A stretch of DNA of 64,000 nt from an uncultured Micromonospora sp. (GCA_937951935.1 CALGAM010000133.1:1-64000), one strand, 5' to 3'; positions 8,039 to 21,700 are shown, counted from the stretch's first letter. Notes: generated by a model not told the origin, from the sequence alone. Numbers and translations are program-made.

Positions 8039-9406
8039 ATGCAGCAGACCAGCCTAGAAGTGACGACGACGGGCGTTTCGGGTGTCCGGAGCGCGCCGCG
8101 GGGAAATCGCCCGGATCTGCGTCGGGCCGAGCTGCACGCCAGCGTGTCCGACCCGGTGCTGGACACGATGAATTTCCTCAACGAAATCACCCTTCGCTAT
8201 CCGGACGCCATTTCCTTCGCTCCGGGGCGCCCATACGACGGCTCCTTCGACGTGGAGCAGGTGATCGCGAATCTCCGTCGCTATCTGGGGCACCTGGCGG
8301 CGCTCGGCCACTCGCCGCGGCAGATCCGCGACTCGCTCTACCAGTACGGTCCCACGGCGGGCCAGATTCGTGATCTCGTCGCCGCTTCTCTGGCCGCGGA
8401 CGAGGGAATCGACGTACCTCCGGAGTCCATCGTGGTCACCGTGGGCAGCCAGGAGGCGATGCTGTTGGCGCTGCGGGCGCTGATCTCCGGACCGGACGAC
8501 GTGCTGGTTGTGGCCAGTCCGTGTTACGTCGGCATCATCGGCGCCGCGCGGCTGCTGGACGTCGCGGTGGTCACCGTGCCGGAGCGGGAGGAGGGGCTGC
8601 GCTGCGCCGACGTCGAGGCGGTGATCCGAGCCGAACGGGCCCGCGGCCGTCGCCCCCGGGCCTGTTACGTCGTACCCGACCACTCCAACCCGTCCGGAAA
8701 CACGCTGTCCGAGCGGGACCGGGCCGACCTGCTGGCCCTGGCCCGGCGGGAGGACCTGCTCATCATCGAGGACAGCCCGTACCGGCTGGTCAGCCCCGGC
8801 ACGCCGCTGCCGACGCTGAAGTCCCTGGACCGCGAACGCCGGGTGGTCCACCTCGGTTCCTACTCCAAGACCCTCTTCCCCGGGGTACGCCTCGGCTACG
8901 TGGTGGCGGACCAGCGGGTCGTCGACGAGGCGGGCCGGGTGAGCCTGCTCGCCGACGAGCTGACCAAGATCAAGAGCATGGTGACGGTGAACACCTCACC
9001 GCTCAGCCAGGCGGTGGTCGCCGGGTCGCTGCTCGCCGTCGACGGACGGGTGTCCGACCTGACCGCCGAGGCGGCACAGCGGTACGGCCGGGCGATGCGG
9101 GCCACCCTCCGCGAGCTGGAGCGGTGCTTCTCCCCGTCCCGCCGGGCCGAGCTCGGTGTGCGGTGGAACCGGCCGGCCGGCGGCTTCTTCCTCACCATGC
9201 AGGTCGGCTTCCCGGCCGACAACGCCGCGCTGACCCGCTCCGCCGAGGAGTTCGGGGTCATCTGGACGCCGATGAGCTACTTCCATCCGGACGGCGGCGG
9301 TCGGCGGAGCCTGCGGCTTTCGATCAGTTACCTGACGATGCCCGAGATCACCGAAGGCGTGGCCAGGCTGGCCCGTTTCGTCGAGTCCGAGACCAGGCGG
9401 AGGTAG
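8039..9406 (+). CDS. hpgT: PLP-dependent aminotransferase, HpgT-like (dihydroxyphenylglyoxylate to DPG)
   Basis: 455 residues from ATG 8039. It is a fold-type I class I/II aminotransferase: PLP Lys277 in LGSYSKTLFPG, the Asp/Tyr ring contacts in EDSPYRL, and NPSG in DHSNPSGN. It resembles the HpgT/Pgat enzymes of glycopeptide clusters, which aminate 4-hydroxy- or 3,5-dihydroxyphenylglyoxylate using tyrosine as donor. With dpgA-C in the same locus, and no hydroxymandelate synthase genes seen in the window, its natural job is most likely the last step of 3,5-dihydroxyphenylglycine synthesis. It is followed after 2 nt by mbtH. The symbol rests on locus context plus family resemblance; 2-aminoadipate-type activity is the main alternative. 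Confidence 0.75.
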   Translation: MQQTSLEVTTTGVSGVRSAPRGNRPDLRRAELHASVSDPVLDTMNFLNEITLRYPDAISFAPGRPYDGSFDVEQVIANLRRYLGHLAALGHSPRQIRDSLYQYGPTAGQIRDLVAASLAADEGIDVPPESIVVTVGSQEAMLLALRALISGPDDVLVVASPCYVGIIGAARLLDVAVVTVPEREEGLRCADVEAVIRAERARGRRPRACYVVPDHSNPSGNTLSERDRADLLALARREDLLIIEDSPYRLVSPGTPLPTLKSLDRERRVVHLGSYSKTLFPGVRLGYVVADQRVVDEAGRVSLLADELTKIKSMVTVNTSPLSQAVVAGSLLAVDGRVSDLTAEAAQRYGRAMRATLRELERCFSPSRRAELGVRWNRPAGGFFLTMQVGFPADNAALTRSAEEFGVIWTPMSYFHPDGGGRRSLRLSISYLTMPEITEGVARLARFVESETRRR

Positions 9407-9408
9407 CG

Positions 9409-9639
9409 ATGCGTTCCGTGACGTTCGACCTGGAGTCGACCGAGGCGCGGTTCATCGTGCTGGTGAACCAGGAGGAGCAGTACGCCCTGTGGCCTGCCGA
9501 CCTGCCCGTCCCCGGCGGGTGGTCGCAGACCGGGTGCCGCGGCACCCTTCCGGAGTGCGAGGCGTACCTGGAGGAACACTGGACCGACCTGCGGCCGCGG
9601 AGCCTGCGCAGCTGGCTCGCGCAGGTCGGCCGGGACTGA
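9409..9639 (+). CDS. MbtH-like protein
   Basis: 76 residues with the MbtH core: VLVNQEEQYALWPADLPVPGGW, then WTDLRPRSL. The Asn-x-Glu-x-Gln...Leu-Trp-Pro and Trp-Thr-Asp-x-Arg-Pro-x-Ser-Leu residues are conserved. MbtH-like proteins bind the adenylation domain of NRPSs and are needed for its folding or activity. The only A domain in the window is in the NRPS at 21867-25340, its likely partner. A GGAGG sits 5-6 nt before ATG 9409, directly after the aminotransferase stop. Confidence 0.95.
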   Translation: MRSVTFDLESTEARFIVLVNQEEQYALWPADLPVPGGWSQTGCRGTLPECEAYLEEHWTDLRPRSLRSWLAQVGRD

Positions 9640-9704
9640 GCGTCCGGGTGCCGGCGTCGGGTCCGGCGGGCGGGTGTGGAGGCCGCGCGTCGTCCGGCGC
9701 CGGG

Positions 9705-10904
9705 TCAGCCGGTGGGGCTGGCCGGTACGGCGACCGTCTGCCGCGGAGGTGCCGTCACGGGGTCGGGCCGGGGGAACCGGACGGTCACCTCCAGCCCGCC
9801 ACCGGGGTTCGGCCGGGCGTCGACGGTCGCGTCGTGGGCGCGGGCGATCGACGCGACGATGGACAGTCCCAGGCCGGCTCCGTCCACCGAGCCCGTGCGG
9901 TCGGTGTGCAACCGCCGGAACGGCTCGAAGAGCTCGTCGATCCGTTCCTCCGGCACCTCCGGGCCGGTGTTGCGCACCGTCAGGGTGTGGGCGGCGAGCG
10001 AGACCTGGACGGTGCCGCCCGGCCGGTTGTAGCGGACCGCGTTGTGCAGCAGGTTGGCGAACAGCCGGTTCAGCAGGACCGGGTCGCCGAGCACCGTGGT
10101 CGGCTCGGCCGCCAGGTGTACCGTCACGCCGTCCGTCGGTACGTCGTTCCGCGCCTGCCGGATCAGGACGTCCAGGGCGACCGGCTCGGGGGAGTCCAGA
10201 CCACGGTCACCCTGGGCGAGCGTGAGCAGCCCTTCGATGAGCCGTTCGGTCCGCCGGTTCACCGCCAGCAGTTCGCGCCGTACCTCGGCCAGTCGCTCCG
10301 GAGACGGGTCGTCCAGACCGATCTCGATCGCGGCGCGCTGGATCGCCAGCGGGGTGCGCAACTCGTGGGAGGCGTTGGCGATGAACTGCCGTTGGCTGCC
10401 CACCGACCGTTCCAGGCGGTCCAGCATCGCGTCGAAGGTGTCGGCGAGCTCCTTCATCTCGTCCTGGGGACCGTCCAGGGCGATCCGTTCGTGCAGGTTG
10501 GACAGGGAGAGTCGGCGGGCGGTGGTGGTGATCCGGTGCAGCGGGCGCAGCAACCGTCCGGCGAGCCACCAGCCGGCGGCGACCGAGACGGCGGTGAGGA
10601 CGACCACGACGATCGCCGTCACGGTCCACTGGAACCGGAGGATGTCGTCGCGCAGGTCGTCGGTGACCCGGATGATCTCCGGATCGTGCTGGATCGGCAC
10701 CGGGGTCGGGGGGTTCTGCGGGGCCGTGCCGGGCGGGGCGAGCACCTCCGGGGGCAACTGCGCGTCGTTCCTGATCAGTGTGACCCGCCGTTCCAGCATG
10801 TTGTGGAGCAACAGGTTCACCACCACGAGCAGGGCGGTGGAGGTGGCGAGGAACAGTGCGCTGTAGAGGGCGGTCAGACGGACGCGTACGGTTCGCCGCG
10901 TCAC
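9705..10904 (-). CDS. Two-component sensor histidine kinase
   Basis: 399 residues from GTG 10904, which overlaps the response-regulator stop by 4 nt. TM1 is about residues 13-33. An extracellular loop of about 60 residues is proline-rich near its middle, TM2 is about 93-115, and HAMP follows (LLRPLHRITTTARRL). The phospho-acceptor is His180 in NASHELRTPL, with N-box NLLHNAVRYN and G-box GAGLGLSIV. The cognate regulator is encoded upstream in the same operon. Its short sensor loop suits detection of a cell-envelope or drug signal. The shared box at 4074 and 11589 suggests control of the MacAB-like exporter and of its own operon. Confidence 0.93.
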   Translation of the reverse strand: MTRRTVRVRLTALYSALFLATSTALLVVVNLLLHNMLERRVTLIRNDAQLPPEVLAPPGTAPQNPPTPVPIQHDPEIIRVTDDLRDDILRFQWTVTAIVVVVLTAVSVAAGWWLAGRLLRPLHRITTTARRLSLSNLHERIALDGPQDEMKELADTFDAMLDRLERSVGSQRQFIANASHELRTPLAIQRAAIEIGLDDPSPERLAEVRRELLAVNRRTERLIEGLLTLAQGDRGLDSPEPVALDVLIRQARNDVPTDGVTVHLAAEPTTVLGDPVLLNRLFANLLHNAVRYNRPGGTVQVSLAAHTLTVRNTGPEVPEERIDELFEPFRRLHTDRTGSVDGAGLGLSIVASIARAHDATVDARPNPGGGLEVTVRFPRPDPVTAPPRQTVAVPASPTG

Positions 10905-11554
10905 AAACGGTATCCGGCGCCAGGCACGGTCTCGATGCACGGAGGGTCTCCCAGTTTGGCGCGGAGTCTGCTGATGATCACGCGAACCACGCTGCTGAAC
11001 GGGTCGACGTTCTCGTCCCAGGCGCTTTCGAGGAGTTCCTCCGCACTGACCACCCGGCCCTCGGCGCGCATCAGCGTCTCCAGGACGGCGTACTCCTTCA
11101 GCGACAGCGGGAGGTAACGGCCGTCGCGGAAGGCCTGCACCCGGTTGGTGTCGAGCACGATGCCCCTGCGCCGCAGGACCGGGGGCAGCGGCGCCCGACT
11201 GCGCCGCCCCAGTGCCTGGACCCGGGCCACCAGCTCGCTGTAGTCGAACGGTTTGGGCAGGTAGTCGTCGGCGCCGAGGGCGAGTCCGGCGACGCGGTCC
11301 TGCACGGACGCCGCCGCGGTCAGCATCAGGATGCGGGTTCGGGCCCCGGCCTCGGCCAGCTCGCGGCAGAGCACGTCGCCGTGCACCTCGGGCAGGTCAC
11401 GGTCCAGGACGAGTACGTCGTAGTCGTTCACCGCCAGCCGTTCCGAGGCGGCCGCCCCGTCGTACACCACGTCCACCGCCATGGCGTGCTTCCGAAGCCC
11501 TTCCGCCACCAGTCTGGCCAGCATCTGTTCGTCTTCGGCCACCAGAACGCGCAT
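10901..11554 (-). CDS. OmpR-family response regulator
   Basis: 217 residues. The receiver domain (1-115) has the acidic pocket VAEDE, phospho-acceptor Asp51 in VLDRDLP, the Thr/Ser switch in MLTAAAS and Lys in DDYLPKPF. The C-terminal winged helix ends IETVPGAGYRL. ATG 11554 is chosen because GAGGAG precedes it at a good distance; a GTG at 11572 would add six residues and overlap that site. It overlaps the kinase by 4 nt. The box at 11589-11606 lies 35 bp upstream of its start, consistent with autoregulation. Confidence 0.93.
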   Translation of the reverse strand: MRVLVAEDEQMLARLVAEGLRKHAMAVDVVYDGAAASERLAVNDYDVLVLDRDLPEVHGDVLCRELAEAGARTRILMLTAAASVQDRVAGLALGADDYLPKPFDYSELVARVQALGRRSRAPLPPVLRRRGIVLDTNRVQAFRDGRYLPLSLKEYAVLETLMRAEGRVVSAEELLESAWDENVDPFSSVVRVIISRLRAKLGDPPCIETVPGAGYRL

Positions 11555-11588
11555 GACCCATTGTCTCCTCACGGGGGGTATCAGGGCC

Positions 11589-11606
11589 GTTAACGCGGGT
11601 GTTCAC
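11589..11606. promoter_or_regulatory. Putative response-regulator box GTTAAC-N6-GTTCAC upstream of the regulator gene
   Basis: The same two GTTNAC half-sites and 6-nt spacing as at 4074-4091. On the strand of the regulator gene the box reads in reverse orientation and is followed by a possible -10 (TGATAC). An overlapping inverted pair GGGTGTT/AACACCC lies at 11598-11622. Confidence 0.45.
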
Positions 11607-11789
11607 CCTGCCGTAACACCCGAGGCGCGAGGATCGCCACGTGTGGGGTGGAGCCAGGTGGTCGGGTGATCGGGCGGCGGGTGGTGCCGGTGGTGGGCCG
11701 TGGCGTCCGGGTCGTCCGGGAGCGTGTCTCTCGGGCGTCCCGGCGCCAGGGCGACGGACTGCGAGCGGGCCCCACCCCGGCAGGCCCGC

Positions 11790-12560
11790 TCAGCCGGCCG
11801 ACGACGGTAACGTGAGGCTCGCCGGTGCCACCTGTTCGAGGATCGCCCGGTGCAGGTTCTGCAGTTCCCGCCCGGGCTCGATGCCCAGGTCCTCGCGCAG
11901 CCGACGTCGGATCTGGGCGTACGCGTGCAGGGCCTCCGCCTGTCGGGAGCACCGGTAGAGCGCGAGCATGAGCTGTGCCCGGAGGGTCTCGTGGAACTGG
12001 TGGATGGAGACCAGCTTCTTCAGCTCGGGCACGATGGTGCGGTGGTTGCCCAGTTCGAGTTCGGCCGTGAAGAGGTCCTCGTAGGCGGCGATCCGTTCGT
12101 CCTCCAGGAACCGGGCCTCCTGTTGCAGCAGCTTCCCGGGGATGCCGGCGAGCGCGTTGCCCCGCCACAGCGCGAGCGCGGCGCGGAGGTCCCGGGCCGA
12201 CCCGGGCAGGTCGCCGCGGTTGGCCTTCTCGCGTGCCTCGGCGACCAGGTGCCGGAACGACCAGATGTCGGTCTCGGCGGGATCGACCTGTAACCGGTAG
12301 CCGGCCGAGCTGGTGGTCAGCTCCACCCCGGTCATGGGCTGCAACAGTTGGCGGAGCCGGTAGATGTACGACTGGAGGGTGGTCTGTGCCGCCGCGGGCG
12401 GCTGGCCGTCCCAGACGAAGCGGGTCAGCCGTTCGACGGGCACCTCGTTGTTGGCGTCGAGCAGCAGGGTGACGAGCACGGCTCGCTGTTTGGGCGCCGT
12501 AATCGAGATGCGAGTACTGCTCGTGTTCACCTCAAGGCTGCCGAGAATGGCGAAGCGCAA
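11790..12560 (-). CDS. SARP-family transcriptional activator
   Basis: About 256 residues from a TTG at 12560 preceded by GGGGGA (an ATG at 12614 would add 18 residues with no family support). FAILGSLEV starts an OmpR-like winged-helix domain with LVTLLLDANNEVPVERL and QTTLQSYIYRLRQLL. A bacterial transcriptional activation domain follows (DIWSFRHLVAEA...ALALWRG...LHRAILEQ). This is the AfsR/DnrI/RedD layout without the large ATPase part. Such proteins are pathway-specific activators that bind heptamer direct repeats near -35. It sits divergently from dpgA across a 1.2-kb gap and is the obvious candidate activator of the dpg and NRPS genes. Confidence 0.9.
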   Translation of the reverse strand: MRFAILGSLEVNTSSTRISITAPKQRAVLVTLLLDANNEVPVERLTRFVWDGQPPAAAQTTLQSYIYRLRQLLQPMTGVELTTSSAGYRLQVDPAETDIWSFRHLVAEAREKANRGDLPGSARDLRAALALWRGNALAGIPGKLLQQEARFLEDERIAAYEDLFTAELELGNHRTIVPELKKLVSIHQFHETLRAQLMLALYRCSRQAEALHAYAQIRRRLREDLGIEPGRELQNLHRAILEQVAPASLTLPSSAG

Positions 12561-13765
12561 GGTTGGTCCCCCGTTCCTGCATGATCCGAGTTTTACCCCG
12601 GAAACGCTGTTCATGCGACGTGTCCCCCTGTGCGGCTGGCTGGCATGTGACGGTTGATCGCGGTTAGGAGGGTCCGGGCGTCACATTGCGCGTATTCATG
12701 GATGAAGGCATGGACCGCGGCGGCACGGCGCCGATGCCGACCGACCCGCCAACGACGTCACAGGCGTGGCGGGCACCGGGCACTGGAGCAGCTCTGGCGC
12801 AGCCGCGAGTCTTCCCAGGTCATTCAGGTGATCGGGTACGCAATACATGAAAACAGTATCACGTCTGCCAATGAATGCCTCGTTCGTGTTGGCTAAGTCG
12901 GATAGGTCTTTCGGATAGGGATAGCTGGTCGACGCAGACCCTTTTGCCCCCGGTTGGGACGTTGTAACGAAGGAGATCTGCGGGAACCCGTGCCGACGGC
13001 GTATCTGTCGGAACATTTCCAGATCGGTTCGCTCGTGCCGGAACCTGCGGGGGCGACCGTGGGGCACCGTGCCGCCCGGGCGTGACCGGGGGGTGGTCCG
13101 CGGCACACGGCGGCGCGGCCGGCGCCTCGCTGGTGCCCCGGTGGACGGGGCCCGGTGCCACGCCGCACGCCGGTACGAGCAGCGCAGGACGTAACCTCCC
13201 GTGCCGCGGGCCGGGGCGGTCGACCGGTGGGTCGGGCGACCGCCGGCCGGCGCGCGACCCACCGGCACGTCACCAGAGGTCGGAGCGGCCGTCGACCGAG
13301 CCCCGCGCGCACTTGCGCGGAAACTGGCTCCAGTGATTTCCCGGCGCGTCTCCAGCGTGATGCCGAGAGGCCTCCAGATGCGTCGTATTCGACGTATACC
13401 AGATATGCTGCCGCACCCGACCGGAAGCATTCTTGACGGGCATCGACACCCTCCATTACGTTTCGTGTTCGGAACTCGGACCGCGGTGGTCGGAGATATT
13501 GCGTTCCGTCGCGTCGCGGCCCGGCGTCAGCCCGCCGACGTGGGCGGGCGTGCCCGTGGCGGTTTTCGGTGTCTCCGGTGCCCGGAACCGTCTCCGGGTC
13601 GGTGGACGCTGACCCGGAAAATGGTGATCTGGCCCAGGGGAATCCGTTTCGTTGCCGGTTTCCTCGTCAAGGTCGTGACGTCCTGGGAAGGTGAGGGGAA
13701 TTGAGCGCTGAGAGCAACACCGGTCGCCTGGTCGTGAAGGCGCGCATGTGGGGGTGGACCTACCG
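12561..13765. promoter_or_regulatory. 1.2-kb gene-free region between the SARP gene and dpgA
   Basis: No reading frame here looks like protein on either strand. The base composition is patchy, with AT-rich pockets near 12840-12930 and 13380-13500 that suit promoters. A direct repeat TCGGATAG occurs at 12898 and 12911, with a third GGATAG close by, and GTCG-N4-CGAC lies near 13382-13393. It may hold both divergent promoters and possibly the remains of a lost gene, but I recognise none. Confidence 0.4.
13433..13461 (+). promoter_or_regulatory. Candidate promoter for the dpg operon
   Basis: TTGACG at 13433-13438 and TTACGT at 13456-13461 are separated by 17 bp. The -35 is good and the -10 is weak. 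It lies about 300 bp upstream of dpgA. Confidence 0.3.
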
Positions 13766-17983
<4,218 letters not shown>

Positions 17984-18164
17984 CCGACAAAAACGTACCG
18001 AATCCGTCTGGATCGCCGGCCTGTCCGTTTGTTCTCCAGCGCCTGTCCAGCTCGCCACCAATACGTGTCCACCAATTCCTTTTCGTTTCTACACCCGGAT
18101 TCATGCGGCGCGTGAATGTCGGACGAGGGACAAATAATCGGTCCGGAAGAACGCGAGAGACCTC

Positions 18165-18194
18165 TTGTGTTGCCGGCGTCGGCGCGCCTAACAT
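18165..18194 (+). promoter_or_regulatory. Candidate promoter for the ABC exporter-NRPS operon
   Basis: TTGTGT (18165-18170), an 18-bp spacer and TAACAT (18189-18194) lie in an AT-richer stretch about 240 bp before the transporter ATG. The rest of 17984-18434 shows no gene. Confidence 0.35.
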
Positions 18195-18434
18195 CAGATT
18201 CTGTCGGGCGCTCGACGAAGATCGATCAAATTTACGTTCCCCCTATTTGTCGTTTCCGTCGCGCCGGTGAATGACGCGTTTCGACACGTCCTCCGGAATC
18301 GTCGACGAATCGTGCGGCTGCCGTCGGCTCGGTGAGGTGGTGCGGGCGTCGCAGCGCACGGCCGGCGTGCCCGCCAGGTGGTGAGGCGATGCGAGTTCCG
18401 ACAGCAGCTCCAGGACCGAAAGGGTGGTGTGCCG

Positions 18435-20711
18435 ATGGGTGAGCCCGTGGGGCCGCGCCCGACGCGGGGTCCGGTGCCGGCCGGGAGGCCGCAGCCGGTG
18501 AAGGTCCCGGTCGGCGGCCCGATCAGGATCCCGGTACCGGCGGGCGGCGCCCCGCCGGGAGACATCCCGGTGGACGGTGCCGGGCCGGTGCCGGTGGACG
18601 GTCCCGGGCCGACGGCGGGGCGGGTCGCGGTGCCGGTGGCCGGTGGGCCGGTGGACGGTCCGCCGCCGGCGGGTGGGCCCGCGCCGGGCGCCGGGCCCGG
18701 TCCGGCCGGGCCGCCGATGCGGGTGATGGGGCCGATGCGTCGGATCGGCGGAGGGCCCGGGACAGCCTTCGGCGAGGGCCCGGAGGCGGCGCAGGCCCCG
18801 GTCACCGAGGCCCAGACCCGGTACGGGTTCCGCGACACCGTCCGGCTGGCCGCGTCCGCGCTCCGGCTCGTCTGGGCGGCCGGGCGCCGCGAGCTGATCA
18901 CCATTCTGGCGATGGACGTCCTGCAGGCGGTCGCGGTCTTCTTCGTGATCATCCAGCTGCAGCGGGTCATCACCGATCTGATCATTCGCAGCTCGGGGGG
19001 CGGCGCCTCCCAGCTCTTCCTCAACATCGGCCTGTTCATCGGCGCGAACATCCTGGTGGTGATCGCGCAGGCGGTGATCTCGAACCGACGGCCACTGCTC
19101 AGCGAGCGGACCGCGATGTACGTCTGTGGACAGGTCATCCGGGTCGCCAGCGCGGCCGAACTGGGCGACTTCGACGACTCCCGGTTCCACGACCGACTCC
19201 AGCGGGCCGCGGCGAGCGCCGCGACCCGGCCCTCGATGCTGGTGCAGAGCCTGGTCATGATCGTCCAGGAGCTGGTCGCGGCGCTCTCCATCTGGCTGGC
19301 CCTGGTCCTCATCGCGCCGTGGATCGCGGTGGCCCTGCTGGTGGTGGTCGTCCCGATCTGGATCAGCGGCGTGCGCGGTGGCGAGCACTTCTTCGGGTTC
19401 ATCACCCGCATCACCCACACCGACCGCGGCCGCAACTACCTCTTCGGCCTGCTCACCAGCAGGGACGCGGCCAAGGAGATCCGGGCGTTCAACATCGCCG
19501 GCTTCCTGGCCGAGCGCTGGCGCGCCTCCATGAGCAAGCGGATCGACCTGCTGGCCGAGACCATGCGCAAGCGGATGCGTGCCTCCCTGCTCGGCTCGGT
19601 CGGCAGCAACGTGGTGATGGCGCTCGCCGCGGCGGCGCTGATCGCGATGAACCACTGGGGGATGTTGACGCTGGTCGAGACGGCGACGGTGGCCGGCGTG
19701 TTGATGATGTTCAGCCAGCGGATGCTCCGGTCGGTCGCCATGGCGACCGACTTCTTCGAGTCGGCACCCCTGGTCCGCGACCTCAACGAGTTCCTCGCGC
19801 TCGAACCGACCCTGGTCCGGACCAGGTCCGGCATCCCGTTCCGGGGTGAGTTCGACGAGATCAGGCTGGAGAACGTCTCGTACACCTACTTCGGCGCCGA
19901 GCGCGAGGCACTCCGCGACGTGTCGCTGACCATCCGCGCCGGAGAGGTCGTGGCGCTGGTCGGGGAGAACGGTTCCGGCAAGACCACCCTGGCCAAACTG
20001 CTCGGCGGGCTGTACGTCCCGCAGCAGGGGGCGATCCGGATCGACGGTGTCGACCTGCGGGAGATCGACACGGACAGCTGGCGTTCCGCGGTCGCGGTGC
20101 TCTTCCAGGACTTCATCCGGTACGCGTTGCCGGCCGGCGAGAACATCCACGTCGGCCGGGCCACCCGGGAGCCGGTGCTGGAGGAGATCCGCGACGCGGC
20201 CCGCGCGGCCGGCGCCGACGACTTCCTCTCGGCGCTGCCGGACGGGTACCGGACGATCCTGTCGCCCCAGTTCAACCGGGGCCAGGACCTGTCCCTGGGG
20301 CAGTGGCAGCGGGTGGCGCTCGCCCGCGCCTTCTACCGGGACGCGCCCCTGGTGATCCTCGACGAGCCGACCGCGTCGCTGGACGCCCGGGCCGAACGGG
20401 CCCTCTTCGACAGCGTGCGGGACCTGTACGCCAACCGCACCGTGCTGCTGGTCTCCCACCGGTTCGCCACGGTGCGCTCCGCCGACCGCATCATCGTGCT
20501 GCGGGACGGCCAGGTCATCGAGCAGGGCACCCACGACGAGCTGATGGCGGCCGACGGCCTCTACGCGGAGCTGTTCTCGATCCAGGCCAGCGGCTTCGTG
20601 GACGCGGCCGAGGACGGCGCTCCGGCCGCCTCCGCGAGGCGACAGCCCGAGGACGCCGAGCCGGACGGGAACCCGCCGATCGGCACCGCGTCGGCTCGGG
20701 GGGACCGGTGA
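18435..20711 (+). CDS. ABC transporter, fused permease-ATPase, with proline/glycine-rich N-terminal extension
   Basis: 758 residues from ATG 18435 (start uncertain by a few codons). Residues 1 to about 120 are a low-complexity Pro/Gly/Ala/Val stretch with repeated PVDGPGP-type units. The six-helix exporter domain spans roughly 135-460. The ATPase has Walker A GENGSGKTT, signature LSLGQWQRVALARA (a Leu where Gly is usual), Walker B VILDEPTASLD and switch VSHRF. It works as a homodimeric or heteromeric exporter, here probably for the peptide made by the adjoining NRPS. It overlaps the thioesterase gene by 4 nt. The disordered extension is unusual for this family and may be a linker or interaction region. 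Confidence 0.88.
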   Translation: MGEPVGPRPTRGPVPAGRPQPVKVPVGGPIRIPVPAGGAPPGDIPVDGAGPVPVDGPGPTAGRVAVPVAGGPVDGPPPAGGPAPGAGPGPAGPPMRVMGPMRRIGGGPGTAFGEGPEAAQAPVTEAQTRYGFRDTVRLAASALRLVWAAGRRELITILAMDVLQAVAVFFVIIQLQRVITDLIIRSSGGGASQLFLNIGLFIGANILVVIAQAVISNRRPLLSERTAMYVCGQVIRVASAAELGDFDDSRFHDRLQRAAASAATRPSMLVQSLVMIVQELVAALSIWLALVLIAPWIAVALLVVVVPIWISGVRGGEHFFGFITRITHTDRGRNYLFGLLTSRDAAKEIRAFNIAGFLAERWRASMSKRIDLLAETMRKRMRASLLGSVGSNVVMALAAAALIAMNHWGMLTLVETATVAGVLMMFSQRMLRSVAMATDFFESAPLVRDLNEFLALEPTLVRTRSGIPFRGEFDEIRLENVSYTYFGAEREALRDVSLTIRAGEVVALVGENGSGKTTLAKLLGGLYVPQQGAIRIDGVDLREIDTDSWRSAVAVLFQDFIRYALPAGENIHVGRATREPVLEEIRDAARAAGADDFLSALPDGYRTILSPQFNRGQDLSLGQWQRVALARAFYRDAPLVILDEPTASLDARAERALFDSVRDLYANRTVLLVSHRFATVRSADRIIVLRDGQVIEQGTHDELMAADGLYAELFSIQASGFVDAAEDGAPAASARRQPEDAEPDGNPPIGTASARGDR

Positions 20712-21700
20712 TCGGCCGGCCGGCCGGGCCGGGGCGGTACCACGCCCTCGTCGGCCGGCTGGCGACCCGTCAACCACCCGGACCGGTCGGGCGTTACGGC
20801 CCGACCGGGATGGGAATGGTCCGCCGATCCGGTCCGCCGGCCGCGGGGCCGCCGGACCCGGTCGACGACGGGGTGCTCATCCCGATCCGTCGGGGTGACC
20901 GCTTTCCGGCGGTCTTCGGCGTGCACTCCTCCACCGGCGGGGTGACCGAGTTCGTTCCCCTGGCCCAGCACCTCGGCGACGGCCGGCAGTTCTTCGGGCT
21001 CCAGTCCCGGGGCCTGCTCGGCGGGACGCGACCGGCCCCGGACGTGACGCAGATGGCCCGGGACTACCTCGACCAGGTACGGCGGGCCCAGCCGACCGGG
21101 CCGTACCTGTTCGCGGCCTGGTCCATGGGGGGCTACGTCGCGGTCGAGATGGCCCGGCAGGTCATCGAGCAGGGTGACCGGGTCGGCGGCGTCTTCCTGA
21201 TCGCACCGCCGCACGACGACCGGTACGGCCCGTGGCGGCGCTGGACCCGGTGGCGGGCGGCCCGGAGGGTCCTGCGGGACCTGGACGACCGGATCGGCGC
21301 GGAACCGACCGGGGCGGGCGCGGGCCGGGAACTGCTGCCGCTGTGGGACCTTGACGAGGAGTCGCTGCCCGACCCCCTCGACGACGGTGCGGGGCTGCTC
21401 GACGAGGAGGACCGGCGGCGGTTGCGGGTCGAGCGGGCCAACCTGGTCAACGTCTGGGCCGGGATCCGCTACCGCGCGCGACTGCGCCGGACGCTGCGCC
21501 CGTACGACCTGCGGGTCGTGCTCTTCGTCCCGCGTGACGACCCCGAACACCGGCGCCGCGACACGCTCGCGCAGTGGCGCGACGCGCTGCGGTCCGAGCC
21601 CGAGGTGGTTTCCGTGCCGGGCGGGCACCTCGACGTCCTCGCCGGACCCGGGGTCCGGCTGATCGGGGACCGGCTGCGAGCCGAGGTGGACCGGTGGTGA
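20708..21700 (+). CDS. Thioesterase (alpha/beta-hydrolase, NRPS-type)
   Basis: 330 residues from GTG 20708, coupled to the transporter. After about 60 poorly conserved residues comes a thioesterase domain: FGVHSSTGGVTEFVPLA, the nucleophile elbow AWSMGGYVAVEMA (Ser in W-S-M-G-G), and the catalytic His in VPGGHLDVL. It matches the type I/type II thioesterase domains of NRPSs. The NRPS itself has no TE domain, so this stand-alone enzyme is the likely releasing enzyme. A proofreading type II role is the alternative. Confidence 0.82.
   Translation: MIGRPAGPGRYHALVGRLATRQPPGPVGRYGPTGMGMVRRSGPPAAGPPDPVDDGVLIPIRRGDRFPAVFGVHSSTGGVTEFVPLAQHLGDGRQFFGLQSRGLLGGTRPAPDVTQMARDYLDQVRRAQPTGPYLFAAWSMGGYVAVEMARQVIEQGDRVGGVFLIAPPHDDRYGPWRRWTRWRAARRVLRDLDDRIGAEPTGAGAGRELLPLWDLDEESLPDPLDDGAGLLDEEDRRRLRVERANLVNVWAGIRYRARLRRTLRPYDLRVVLFVPRDDPEHRRRDTLAQWRDALRSEPEVVSVPGGHLDVLAGPGVRLIGDRLRAEVDRW

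Noticed and set aside
12898..12918. TCGGATAG direct repeats as SARP binding sites
   Set aside because: The spacing is 13 bp start to start, whereas SARP heptamer repeats are usually 11 or 22 bp apart; no promoter is clearly placed next to them.
12696..13430. A gene in the gap between the SARP gene and dpgA
   Set aside because: Frames on both strands give Arg-rich sequence without any motif and vary sharply in composition.
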